From Caenorhabditis elegans (Eukaryota; Nematoda; Chromadorea; Rhabditida; Rhabditidae): 64,000 nt of DNA. Below the pieces are notes generated by a model. The model did not search any database, was not told the DNA's origin, and worked only from the letters and a program-made list of their open reading frames with translations. The translations under genes and the position numbers were made by a program. The DNA lies in assembly GCF_000002985.6 (NCBI RefSeq), contig NC_003283.11, positions 310,001 through 374,000 of the forward strand, read 5' to 3'. This document shows, piece by piece, positions 48,301 to 57,900 of the stretch (its first letter is position 1; the number at the start of each line of letters is the position of its first letter).

Positions 48301-48835
48301 AATTTTCTTCCAAAAAATCATCGTAATTTTGTCGCACAAATCGTAAAATAAAATTATTAAAAATTCAATTTTTTTTTCAAAACTTGAAAAATTCACATTT
48401 TTCCAAAAAATCGTAGTTTTGGCGCAAAAATTCAGCGTTTTCAACCTTAAAATGTCGTTTTTTTTCAGCCACAGCTCATCCCGAAACTACGGCGGCACGA
48501 CGTCAAGCTTCAACATGCACCCGACCGCTATGCAAAGCGTTTTCGCGATGCCCGACGGCTTTGGCCAGCCGGCTCCCGCCGTAGAATCATCCCTTATCGA
48601 CATTGAAACACCCACCTATCACAGGGAATCAGTGCAGAGATCGGCGGCGGAGCACAAGATGGAGCACGAGACTCCCGAGCCACTGGCCGAGCTTCCGGAT
48701 CTTCCGGGACCGTCATCGTCGGAGCATCAGCAGAGATCCCGACTCGTTCCGAACACCCAGCATCGGCAGATTAATGAGGAGGAAGAAGAGGAAGAGGAGG
48801 AGGACAATACGCCACCGCTTAGCTTTAGCTCTTAG
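39385..48835 (+). CDS. atg-9: ATG9 autophagy lipid scramblase
   Basis: Eleven exons: 39385-39417, 39473-39603, 39708-39765, 40338-40544, 41903-42331, 43163-43354, 43413-43555, 44725-45587, 46996-47259, 47613-47691 and 48469-48835 (2,766 nt, 921 aa). The N-terminus is Ser/His-rich. The core begins with RRWDHVLNLDEFFTHIYEYH, the conserved ATG9 opening. Membrane helices follow in exons 4-5 (FSLLQFIFVM; ISIWMIFAILAAIVYWI), exon 7 (LSLVLMPLLLPFQIM) and exon 8 (ITFIAAAVFGVLTIL; ITVLTICGIVVLVC; FVLELTSPIFTPFVLLFWL). Conserved HPVFDVPFLGPIAYLP and NLVWQPEILMTHV also match the family. The C-terminal tail (exons 9-11) is polar and ends in an acidic run. ATG9 is the multi-spanning vesicle protein that redistributes phospholipid during phagophore growth. 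The introns carry four or more inverted-repeat elements. Confidence 0.95.
41017..41082. repeat. CCAATCA/CTCCGCCC short inverted element, copy 1 (atg-9 intron 4)
   Basis: GCTCCGCCCACTTTTCAACCAATCAG followed by inverse parts GGGCGGAG and TGATTGG. A second copy lies at 47438-47520 in intron 9. Confidence 0.75.
41137..41738. mobile_element. 602-bp foldback element in atg-9 intron 4
   Basis: Near-perfect palindrome. Left arm opens TTAAAGGTGGACTAACGG and right arm closes CCGTTAGTCCTCCTTTAA. Arms of about 290 bp meet near 41430-41440 around ATCATCGAAATT. Ends resemble those of the element at 46113-46765. No coding capacity; the transcript would form a long hairpin. Confidence 0.9.
43806..44497. mobile_element. 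~690-bp foldback element in atg-9 intron 7
   Basis: Left and right halves are inverse along about 330 bp: AAAATAGTCTGAAAT..CAAGAATTTTAAAT at the left matches ATTTAAAATTCTTG..TTTTAGACTATTTT at the right. TACGGCGAAAAATAACGATATTACAG matches its inverse, as does GACGCGCAAAATATCTTGTA. Centre near 44160 holds CCCGTAAATC. Confidence 0.9.
45735..45960. mobile_element. 226-bp inverted element in atg-9 intron 8
   Basis: Arms ACGGTACCGGGTCTCGAAACGAC and GTCGTGTCGAGACCCGGGTACTGT, with inner GTGCGCCTTTAAAG and CTTTAAAGGCGCAC. Solo or diverged arms of the same family occur at 2178-2215, 37738-37805 and 50020-50095. Confidence 0.88.
46113..46765. mobile_element. 653-bp foldback element in atg-9 intron 8 with TTTAAA at both ends
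   Basis: TTTAAAGGTGGTGTACCGAAATCTGGGAAA at the left (first 20 nt TTTAAAGGTGGTGTACCGAA) is matched inversely at the right by TTCGGTACACCACCTTTAAA. Arms are about 190 bp; the centre (46306-46574) is not palindromic and holds short purine-rich sequence. TTTAAA may be a target duplication. Confidence 0.9.
47438..47520. repeat. CCAATCA/CTCCGCCC short inverted element, copy 2 (atg-9 intron 9)
   Basis: GAGACCAGCGATTTGCTCCGCCC, then AACCAATCA, then GTGGGCGGAGTTCGAAGACG and TGATTGG. Matches copy 1 at 41017-41082. Confidence 0.75.
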
Positions 48836-49757
48836 ATTTTCTGAATTAAAAAAAAAAAATTTTTTTAATCCCTGCATTATTTCCTCGTTTTCCCCTACCA
48901 ATTGACGTGAAAACGCGCTCCGCCTCCAAACCATGGGTCTCGTTAGGTATTTGGCGCGAAAACCGACAATTTGAACGTATTCACCAATTTTCAAGCATTT
49001 AAAATTATTTTTAAGTCGAATTTCGGCAAAAACACGAAAAACCGTTTTTTTTTTTCGATTTTCAAGCATTTTTTGTATTTTTAAAAATGATTTTTACGTT
49101 GATTTTTCGCATAAAAACCGAAAACATCTGAAAATTAAAAAAAATCACAAAAAAAAAATTAAATAATTTTTTCCGATTTCAACAATTTTCAAGCATTTTT
49201 TGTCTGGTTTTTATGCCATTCCGGTTAAAAAAAAAAACTCTAAAATACGAAAAATGCTTGAAAAAGTGACAAAAACGATTAAAACAAGCTTTTTTATTGA
49301 TTTTTGCGTCGAATTTCGGCTTAATTATCCATAAAAACCGGGAAAAGCTCGAAAATTTTTTACCGTTTGCGGGGGTGGGACGTTTTCAATTTGCCGTGGA
49401 GCGCGTTTACACGGTTTTCACCCAATTTCTAACCTGAACTGCAGCATAATTTTGTACATTTTTGTGTATGTTGTACCGTTTTCTGTTGTTTTTTTTTGTA
49501 AATTTTGAAACTTTGACACGAGTTTACATTAGTCAGAATAGTTTTTTTTTCTATGTATGAACACAATTTTTTTTCGAATTTTTTTTCACCGCAGCTCCCT
49601 CACCGCTACTCTGTACAATTTTTTTCACTGACAATCTGAATAAAATCCCGCAAATTTGTTCATTCTAGTGGAAAAAGCAGCCCGTTGTTGACCGGAAAAT
49701 TTATTTTATTTTTGTAATTATCGATTTTTTTGAAAAATCAAAATAAAAATCGAAATA
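48836..49757. other. atg-9 3' UTR and spacer to the next gene
   Basis: No coding signal. Contains repeat arms GTCTCGTTAGGTATTTGGCGCG (48938-48959) and GGAGCGCGTTTACACGG (49397-49413). The first canonical AATAAA is at 49639-49644, 804 nt past the stop. Confidence 0.55.
49639..49644 (+). terminator. Poly(A) signal, probably of atg-9
   Basis: AATAAA in CTGAATAAAATCCC, the only canonical signal between atg-9 and the next gene. Confidence 0.5.
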
Positions 49758-49765
49758 TTTTCCAG
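49758..49765 (+). promoter_or_regulatory. Probable spliced-leader acceptor of the RRP36-like gene
   Basis: ATTTTCCAG abuts the ATG at 49766, so a 5' UTR is nearly absent after trans-splicing. Confidence 0.55.
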
Positions 49766-52700
49766 ATGCCGTTCACCGAGGAGGGCAAATATCAGACGTT
49801 TCCGTCGAAATCGGCGCCGATTTCTGGAAATAAATTTCAGAAAATGGTCAGTGCCACGTGCAAATATTACGCAAACGCAAAAAAATTTTGCGATTTTTGG
49901 GTATCGAAATGACAAATTTTTATTGAAGATCATATTTTTTCAACAAAAAAACATCAATTTTTGAGAAAAACTATGAAAAATCGATTAAAAAAAACCGCAA
50001 AAGAACACAATTTTGAAACTACAGTACTCTTTAAAGGCGCACACTTTTTCGATTTTTTGCGGAAATTTTTGTGACGAGACCCACCGTATTTTGTTTTTTC
50101 TCAAAAAAATTCGAAAAAAACCACAAAAAAACTCCAAAATTTTTGCAGGCAACAATTCACAAGGAGCAAGAAAAATCGGGAAAATTCTACGAAAATCAGC
50201 GAAAAATCCATTTTGGCGGAACGCCTCGAATCCAGTATCGAGAGGGCGGAAAATTCTATAAACCGCCGCGAAATGAGCAGGATCCGGAAAAATCTGGAAA
50301 ATTTGCCGGAAAAACTGGGAAAAAGTTGGAGATGAAGAAGAAATTGGTAAAAATTTGAGATTTTTGGCGAAATTTTAATTTCAACAACAATTTCAACGCT
50401 CCACCCCCAAATCATGGGTCTCGTTAGGTATTTGGCGGCAAAATTGCAAATTCGAATTTTTTCGAATTTGAGCATTTTCAATCGAAATCAAGAGTTTCGT
50501 CGAAAATTTCCGAAAAAAATTTCAAAAAAAAAATTTTCAATTAAATTTTTTTGAGATAATATCGAAAATTTAATGGGAAAAAAAACACAAGACTTTTCGA
50601 TTTAAATTTTTTTTTTCAAAAAAAAAAAATTGAAAACTTCTTTTTTTATATTTTTTCCAGAAAAAATCAGAAAATATTATAACAACTAAAATTTTCGTTT
50701 AAAAAATTTTTTAGTTCTATTTTACGGGAATTTTTCGATTTTATACAAAATAATTGAAAAACATTGATTTCGACCTGAAAATGATTTAAAAAAAAAACAA
50801 CGAAAAGAGCAAAATCGGCAAAAAATTACAAAAAACCATTGAGTTTTCGGTTTTTTAAAATTCCCAACGAGACCCAGCTTTTAGGGGCGGAGCATTTTCC
50901 CTTGGCCGGTGGAGCACGTTTGCAGAGCGATTTTTCAATTTTTGAAACCTTACACTTTTTAAAGGATTTTGTTGGAAAAAATTTTGTTCCAGAAATCCAA
51001 AAAAGTGAAGGGAGACCCTGTCAAAGGCACATCAACCGAGTACGATCAGCTAGCGAATTCTGACGAGGACAATGACGTCATGGATGTTTCAGATATGCTC
51101 CCGGAGCCAGAAGACGAGGTGGAATCGGAGGTTTTTAGGCCAAAAATTTGAAAAATTGAGGTTATTTCGTTTTTTTTTTTTCAGATTCCACTAGTCAATA
51201 CTGGAAGGAAAGCGACGGGAAAAGAAAAAAATCCGGCAGAAAAAAAATCGAGAAAATTCAATGCTCTGGGAGAGTTTGAGGATGTTGAGGAAGATGCTGA
51301 AGCTGCTCCAGCACCACCGGCTCCTAAAAAACCGAAAAATCAAAACGTTGAAGAAGAAGGATCGGAGGACGAGCTGGAAAGATCGGAAGGATCGGAAGGA
51401 TCGGAGGAAGAGGAAGACGACGAGGATGAGCGGCTGAAGTTCCGTGAAGAAATCTCGAAAATGCCGTTGGGCAAGGTGAAAGAGATGAAGGAGAAGCTCG
51501 GCATTAAGCTCTTCAACAAGACCTATTTCGGAACGTCGGAAGCCGACAAAAAACGGGCCGACGAGAAGAAGAAGGCCGCCGAGAAGGCCGACAAGGGCCA
51601 ACATCGGCCGAGGGAAATGTCGTCGAAACGGCCCGTTTCGGCGTTTAGGAATATTTATGGAGGACACGAGCAGGAGAAGAAGAAGAAGTACGTAAAAATA
51701 AATTTTGGAAAATTCGGAAATTTTCGAGATTAAAAAAAGCGTATTAAAAGATAATTTCCGAAATTTTTTACCAAGTAAAAAACTGGAAAAATTCGAAAAT
51801 TCTGGAGTTTTTGAGCGATTTTTCGCAGTGGAATCGACATTTTTTTAAAATTTTGCACAAAAAAGGCAAAAATAGATTTTTTTCGAAATAAAAACGTTTT
51901 TTTGTATTTTCCGAGAAAACGAAAAAAAAAAGATTTTCCGAAAAAATTTAAAAAAAGCGAAAAAAATTCATTTTCCGAGAAATCGGAAAAAAAAGTTTTT
52001 AAAAAAACCAAAAAACAATTTTTTTTCGAAAAAATTGCAAAAAAACGGTAAAAAAATCAATTTCCGAAAGATCGAAAAAAAAGTCAAATACCAACAAAAA
52101 AAAATTATCCTAAAAAAGAACAGTTTCTGTTTCCAAGAACCAAAAAAAACAATTTTTTTAAAACGACAAAAAGCTTTTTTTTTAATTTTCGAAATTTTTT
52201 TCCAAGAAAAAACGAAAAAAATTGGAAAATTCTGAAGAAAAAAAAATTCATTTTCCGAAAAATCGAAAAAATGTCAAAAGACCAAAAAAAAAGATTTTTT
52301 CATTTTCTGGAAATAAGAAAAAACTAAAAAAAATTATTATCCGAAAAAATATCAAAAAAGAGCGGAAAAAATTTTATTTTCCGAAAAACCAACAAAAAAA
52401 AGAGAAACAATTATTTTTCCGAAAAAAACGAATGAAAAATTCAAAAAAACATTAAAAAAATAATTTTCCGAAAAATCAAAAAAAAAGTTTAAAACCCCTA
52501 AAAAATTATTTTTATTTTCCTAGAATACGAAAAAATGCAAAAAATTTTATTCTCCGAAAAAATAACCAAAAAAGCGAAAAAAAATTATTTTCTGAAAAAT
52601 CGAAAAAAAAATTCCAAAAAAAATTGCAAAAAAAGCGAAAAAAAAATAATTTTTTTCCAAAAAAAATATATATTTACATTTCCCGGCAAAAAAGTTTTGG

Positions 52701-53594
52701 TTTTCAAAAAAAATGATTTTCCGAAAAAAAAAACGAAAAACAAAGTTTTCAAATTTTCACAGCCACGTGAATAAAATAAGTATTTCTATTCATATTTATA
52801 AAAATATAATTTTTTCCAGAAAATGGGATCCCCGATTCGACGCAAGAGCCGGCGACTTCAAGGAAGTCTGCTTCGAGAACAACTATCAGTTCCTCGACGA
52901 AATCCGTACCGGCGAGATGCAGGACCTGCGTAACGAGTACAATACAGCACGGGCGGAAGGCGACGAGAAAAAAGCGGAGAGACTGAAAAATGTCAGTTTT
53001 CAGAAGGAATTTGAAGCTATTACAACCTCAAAATGTGCTCAAATGATCGAATTTTGTGATGAAATTTCTCGAAAATTTCTCACAATTTTTGTGCCGTTCC
53101 AAAATTTTGAAAAATGAGCTAATTTCAACTGAATTATCTTCAATTTGCCAATTTTTGTGTAATGCAAAACATATTTGACGCGCAAAATATCTCGTAGCGA
53201 AAACTACAGTAATCCTTTAAATGACTACTGTAGTTTTCGCTACGAGATATTTTGCGCAGTGCACATTTTCAGTACCTCAAATTGCTTCAAATCGAAAATA
53301 TTCAATTTTCAGACACTTCACAAAATGGAGACTCGGGAGAAGACGCGAGCCGAGAAGCGACGACACGCGGAAACACGAAAAGAACTGCACGATGACAATA
53401 TCGAACGAATGCTGCGCGGAGAGGCGCCGATCTTCAGGACGAAGGCACAAGTTCGCCGAATCGATGCCGAGAAGAAGTACGAGGAGCTGAAGAAGGACAA
53501 CAAGCTGGACAAGTATTTGCAGAGAAAAGCGAAGAAAGAGTCGGCGAAGCAGAAGAAGGCCCGTCCGTTTGAAGGATATGGATTCCAGAATTAA
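49766..53594 (+). CDS. RRP36-like ribosomal RNA processing factor
   Basis: Six exons: 49766-49846, 50149-50346, 50993-51130, 51185-51687, 52820-52991 and 53313-53594 (1,374 nt, 457 aa). The N-terminal two thirds is Lys/Glu-rich and low in complexity, with an acidic stretch (about residues 180-220). RRP36 homology begins with RLKFREEISKMPLGKVKEMKEKLG, continues with KRPVSAFRN and the hallmark KWDPRFDARAGDF, and ends with the basic helix ELKKDNKLDKYLQRKAKK. RRP36 is a nucleolar component of the small-subunit processome, needed for early 18S rRNA cleavages. The long charged N-terminus is unusual beside compact fungal and mammalian RRP36. Exon 5 ends at a GTCAGT donor. No worm symbol is given because I do not recall one. 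Confidence 0.88.
50398..50935. repeat. Inverted repeat pair in RRP36-like intron 2
   Basis: CTCCACCCCCAAATCATGGGTCTCGTTAGG at 50400 (use of CATGGGTCTCGTTAGG) is inversely matched by CCCAACGAGACCCAGC and GGGGCGGAGCATTTTCC at 50862-50900. Between them is AT-rich filler. Likely an old foldback element; related to the arm at 48938. Confidence 0.6.
51690..52805 (+). repeat. A-rich intron of the RRP36-like gene built from TTTTCCGAAAAA-type repeats
   Basis: The whole 1,132-nt intron 4 is a degenerate series of TTTTCCGAAAAATCGAAAAAA-like units (18-35 bp) with strong strand asymmetry (plus strand purine-rich). ORFs here translate as Lys-rich strings and are spurious. Confidence 0.85.
53165..53275. 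mobile_element. Short foldback copy in RRP36-like intron 5
   Basis: GCGCAAAATATCTCGTAGCG followed by AAAACTACAGTAATC, then its inverse GTAGTTTTCGCTACGAGATATTTTGCGC. Same family as 43806-44497. Confidence 0.85.
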
Positions 53595-54185
53595 TATCGA
53601 TTTTTTTTTGTTATTTTTTGTTATTTGTTGTTTTACGCCAAATTGTTACCCCCAATTGTTAACACTTTTATGATTAAATTTATTTTTTCGTTGTTTTTTG
53701 AACGCTTTTTTTCGGTATAATTGGATTACTTAGAGACTTTCACTTTCCCGGGAAGGACTAGGAAAACTAGGAAAAATCTAGGTACAAGTTAGTCTAAGCC
53801 TTCTCTGGCTTACAATTAGGTTCAAGCTTATGCTTAGGCGTAGGCTTACGCTTAGGGTGAGGCCTGACCCTTTATGATATGAGTATGAATCTCCTGAAAT
53901 TCGTAGGCGTAAAAATTTCTGCCTGCCTGCCTGCCTGCCTGCCTACCGTCGACCTAGGACTATCCTGTGCTCCGTCTGACGAATTACATGACGGTCATGA
54001 ATCATGATGTTGATATTCTATAGCTTTCACAAAGTAATGGAGTTCGGGCTAAAAGTAGGCGGTAGGCAAGCACCTAGGCATGCCTAGGCCTATAGGCAGA
54101 CATGCTGGAATTGGGTATGTAGTCCGTGGCCGGAGTCCCTCCGCTAAAATTCTGCAATTTCAAATTCGTGGGTTTGGTCTCCATA
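53595..54185. other. Spacer right of the RRP36-like gene
   Basis: Contains a degenerate TTAGGC-like tract (53790-53872) and a (CCTG)n run (53922-53945). A TGCCTAGGC cluster lies at 54065-54095. No gene seen, no canonical AATAAA; GATTAAA at 53671 may serve the upstream gene. Confidence 0.5.
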
Positions 54186-54193
54186 TTTTGACT

Positions 54194-54703
54194 CAGGGCT
54201 GGGCGGCAATTGCCGTTCGGAAAATTGATTTGTCGACAAATTCGGCAAATCGGCAAACCGGCAATTTGCCAATTTGCCGGAACTTTCCAATTCCGGCAAT
54301 TTGCCGGTTTGCCGATTTGCCGGAAATTTTAATTTACGGCAAATTGTCGACTTGCCGATTTACCGGATATCAGATTTGCCGGAGATGTTTAGGGGGATTT
54401 TTTATAAGACGGAACAACTGAAAACTGTCCATTTTTAAATTTTTCCCGTTTTTTCGACATATTACTTATCAAAATAGATTTAGAAAAATTCATATGATGT
54501 ATTTAATTTTGCCATTTGAAATTGAAATTTCAAAAAATAAGTGCAAAACCACAATTTGCCGAAACTTTTCTGCAAATTACTGATTTGTCGGCAAATTCGG
54601 CAAATCGGCAATTTGCCGGTATGCCGGTTTGCCGATTTGCCGGAAATTTCAATTCCGGCAATTTGCCGATTTGCCGGAAAAAATCGTTTGCCGCCCACCC
54701 CTG
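54194..54703. mobile_element. hAT-type MITE with 8-bp target duplication
   Basis: A 510-bp element starting CAGGGCTGGGCGGCAA and ending TTGCCGCCCACCCCTG, flanked by TTTTGACT at 54186-54193 and 54704-54711. The interior is a dense array of GGCAAATTTGCCGG-type palindromes in two clusters (54205-54390 and 54555-54690), separated by AT-rich filler. Architecture parallels the element at 9141-9628. Confidence 0.92.
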
Positions 54704-54908
54704 TTTTGACTTTTATGGTTGGTTTTACTTATCAGATAAACCTACACGCCTGATTTAACTAACTAGGTGGTTTGTCATTTCTCCAGACTAATGCAAAGAA
54801 AATGTCAAACTTTCTCCATTTAATGAAAAATCGTGTGTTGTTTTAACAGGTAAAGTGAACTGGTCTCTCAGACTTTCCGGTTCCCACTTCCCCGAAAAAT
54901 CCGTTCCG

Positions 54909-54915
54909 TATAAAA
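54909..54915 (+). promoter_or_regulatory. TATA box of the first MLT-10-like gene
   Basis: TATAAAA in CCGTATAAAAGG, 35 nt upstream of the ATG at 54950. The short distance leaves room for only a few nt of 5' UTR, as is common for strongly pulsed cuticle and moulting genes. Confidence 0.55.
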
Positions 54916-54949
54916 GGAAATTAGGATTTTCTGAGAGTATATCCAAACA

Positions 54950-57900
54950 ATGGGATTCACATTTACTCGTTTTCTTTTTGTTTATTTTTTAGTAGGTGTT
55001 AGAAGTGGTAAGTCGTAATTCCAACCCTATACCAGAATGTTAAAATAATTTTAGTATCTGGATCCATAATTTCCCGCAGAGAAGTGCCTACCGTTTCTAC
55101 TCCACCACCACAGCAATCAACATTACTCCCAAACTTTCCATGGCTCGAGAATATTCCAAAATTCGAGTTTACAACTTCCAAGCCAAAAAAGCCAAACGCA
55201 ATCCGAGAGGGGCTCATTGAGCAAGTGAGAAGCGGGAAGATACCAAAAGAGCTGGCTCCGTTTGTGAATTTGACGAAAATCGATGAGATGAAAAAGGAGC
55301 ATCAGGATGTGAGTTTTTGAAATTTTACCAATGACTGGGTATACAGTCTAAGAGTTTCAGACGCTGGACTTTATAATTCGAGACGAAGACGTGGCAGATG
55401 TACCGGATGATGACGTGGAGCATCGAAAAGTGAATACATTAACCCATGATGGTAACAAAACAATTATCACGATATCAGATGAAGCTCGAGATGATTTGTA
55501 TAAACATTGGGTGGACCAAAGTCTAGCCGGACTCATGGGAGCAGTGGTTACTAATGTGTGAGTTTGTAGTTTGTAGTTTGTAACTTCTAGTTTGTAGTCT
55601 GTAGTTTGTAGTTTGTAGATTGTAGTTTGTAGATGTTGACATCTCCACCGAACTGTGCCCTAATTTCAGGTTGCCAGCTTGGAGACGATAAAGTCGTTGG
55701 CTTTGGCTTAGGCGTAGGCATGGACTTAGGCTTAGGCTAAGGCTTAGGCTAAGGCTTAGGCTAAGGCTTAGACCTAGGGTTAGGCTTAGGCCTAGGCTTA
55801 GACTTAGACTTAGATTTAGACTTAGGCGTATAAATAAACAAGAGAAAAAATATAATAAACATTTAAAAAGTACAAGCGAAAAATGTCATCAATCTATTTA
55901 ATTCATAGGGAATCAGAGGTATAGGGGATTTGGAGTTTGAGAATAGTTCAGGAGCTCAGTTCCTATACAGTTTTCCCAAGTCAACGGACTAATTGAAAAT
56001 TAGTCTTGCAGCCTATATTAATATTGGAGCCTATAATAGTCTTGCAATTAAATTTAGAAGTGTTCAAATAATTGATAAAACAATACACAGAAAAGTATGT
56101 GTGATGTATGATTTAAACTGTTTCAAGTCAAGTTTTTGACGAGAAATGGTCAATTTTACAACACTACTGGATCTTCAAAAATTATCATCTAATCGTCTTG
56201 CAGTCTCTATTAGTCTTGCACCACTACGGGTCAATCGAAAATCAGTCTTGCATGCAAGACTAATAGAGGAAATACGGTAACTCCAGGCTACTGCCCTTGT
56301 ATAATAGCATTTTTCTGTGAAACAATGCATATGACATTCCAGAATAAACAAGCGAAAAATGACAAAGTCCGAAAAAAAGGATCACTACATTTGCATAAAC
56401 GAGTCGAAAAATGTGACGGCTCATGCAAAGTGTGTTGTTGTTGTACTTGACCAGAGAAATAAGAGGAATGAGAAACTCAAGATGTACAGTACTCTTGCAA
56501 CTAAATGTATGTGTCCTAGACTTTAAACTGTGAGTGTAATCTTGTTAGTTTCCAGTAAACTCTCACCGGAAGCGAACCCGAGCGGATAATGATATTTACA
56601 AGACCAGATTGGACCATTATGACAAATATGTAAAGTCTGGAGCGGAGGAGTACAGGGTTAAAAGAGCAGCCGGATTCTCGATATTCGACGAGATGGAGAA
56701 TAAACGACAAGCGGCTATACGTTCCAATGTGCAAACCAGGAAATCGTACACGATTCGCGAAAACAAGAGCCTATCCCCATTAGCCTTAATCGCGCGGAAG
56801 CTGACGGAGTTGGTCAGAGCTGGGAAGAATAAGCAGGAGCCTCCGAAACGGTGAGCCCTGGAAATTGGAAATTAGCTAATGGGAATGGTTTCAGATGGCA
56901 ACAAGTGATCCAGGAGATTAAGGACGAGAGTTTTCGGATTAAGGGGAAGAAGAATAACAAGGAGAGGATGAAGCGAAAGTTTTCGAAATTCGTATCAACT
57001 ATGAAGGAGGCAGGGTTGAATCCAAGAAAGGCATTGAATACGATGGTAAGTTAAATGTGGAGTGGCGCCAGTTTATGGTGCCAAAATGATCAAATATCAT
57101 AGCAAAACTTATTATCATCATGGTTAGACAATTCTCAATTAAAGTACGTCTAAACTGTAAAAAAACTTTTCAGGGAATGGAGGATTTATTTGAAGACGAT
57201 CCAATCCTCTCTGAAAAAGAAATGGATCTGAAAGATCGGAAGGAAATGGAGGAAAGAATGAGTCCGGACGATAAAATAATGCATGAACCGATCAAATTGA
57301 TTAGGGAAGCTATTAAGATCGGAATGGCTATGGCTGGAAAAAATGGGTCTGAAATTGGAGACAAGAAAGTTGCACTGCTATCACCACAGTTTATGAGCAT
57401 TCTACCGGATGAAGTGGCGAATGATACGGTAACTCCACCTTCTCCAGTTCTAAGTATATGAAGTTCAATTCTAGGTATCCCTCTTCTCCCCCTCCATCCT
57501 TTCACTTCACGGAGAAGGTACTGATTTGGAGCGTTCACTTTCTCTCACCAAGGCCTTGAGGCTGATGGAAGACACTGGTCAGGAGGAATGGATGAACTTT
57601 GTATTAGAAGCTTCCGGTGTAACAGAGACAGTTGAAAAAATGAGAATCGCCGAGGAAAAAGAGCAAGACGAGGAGAGACGGAAGGATTTTGTGGATAAGG
57701 ATGGAAGACCGATGTACTTCACGAAGGAAAATGTGACCGAGATTTACGGAGAGTATGAGGCAACCAAGATTGACTTGATCAACGGAATTTACAAGACAAT
57801 GTCCAAAGATCAGGTAAAGAAGCATGAAATTTTGACAGATCAATCAGAGAAATCAAACAACTTTCCAGCTCGACGCATTAAACTCCACCGGCTACTCCAT

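Noticed and set aside
51730..52774. Lys-rich ORFs (FPKNRKN, KKIIF) in the RRP36-like intron 4
   Set aside because: Pure low-complexity translation of an A-rich intron; the spliced model bypasses it in frame.
33486..53594. wago-10, atg-9 and the RRP36-like gene as an operon
   Set aside because: Spacers are about 1.9 kb and 0.9 kb, far above the ~100 bp of classical worm operons, and the acceptors look like SL1 type. RNA evidence for SL2 would be needed.
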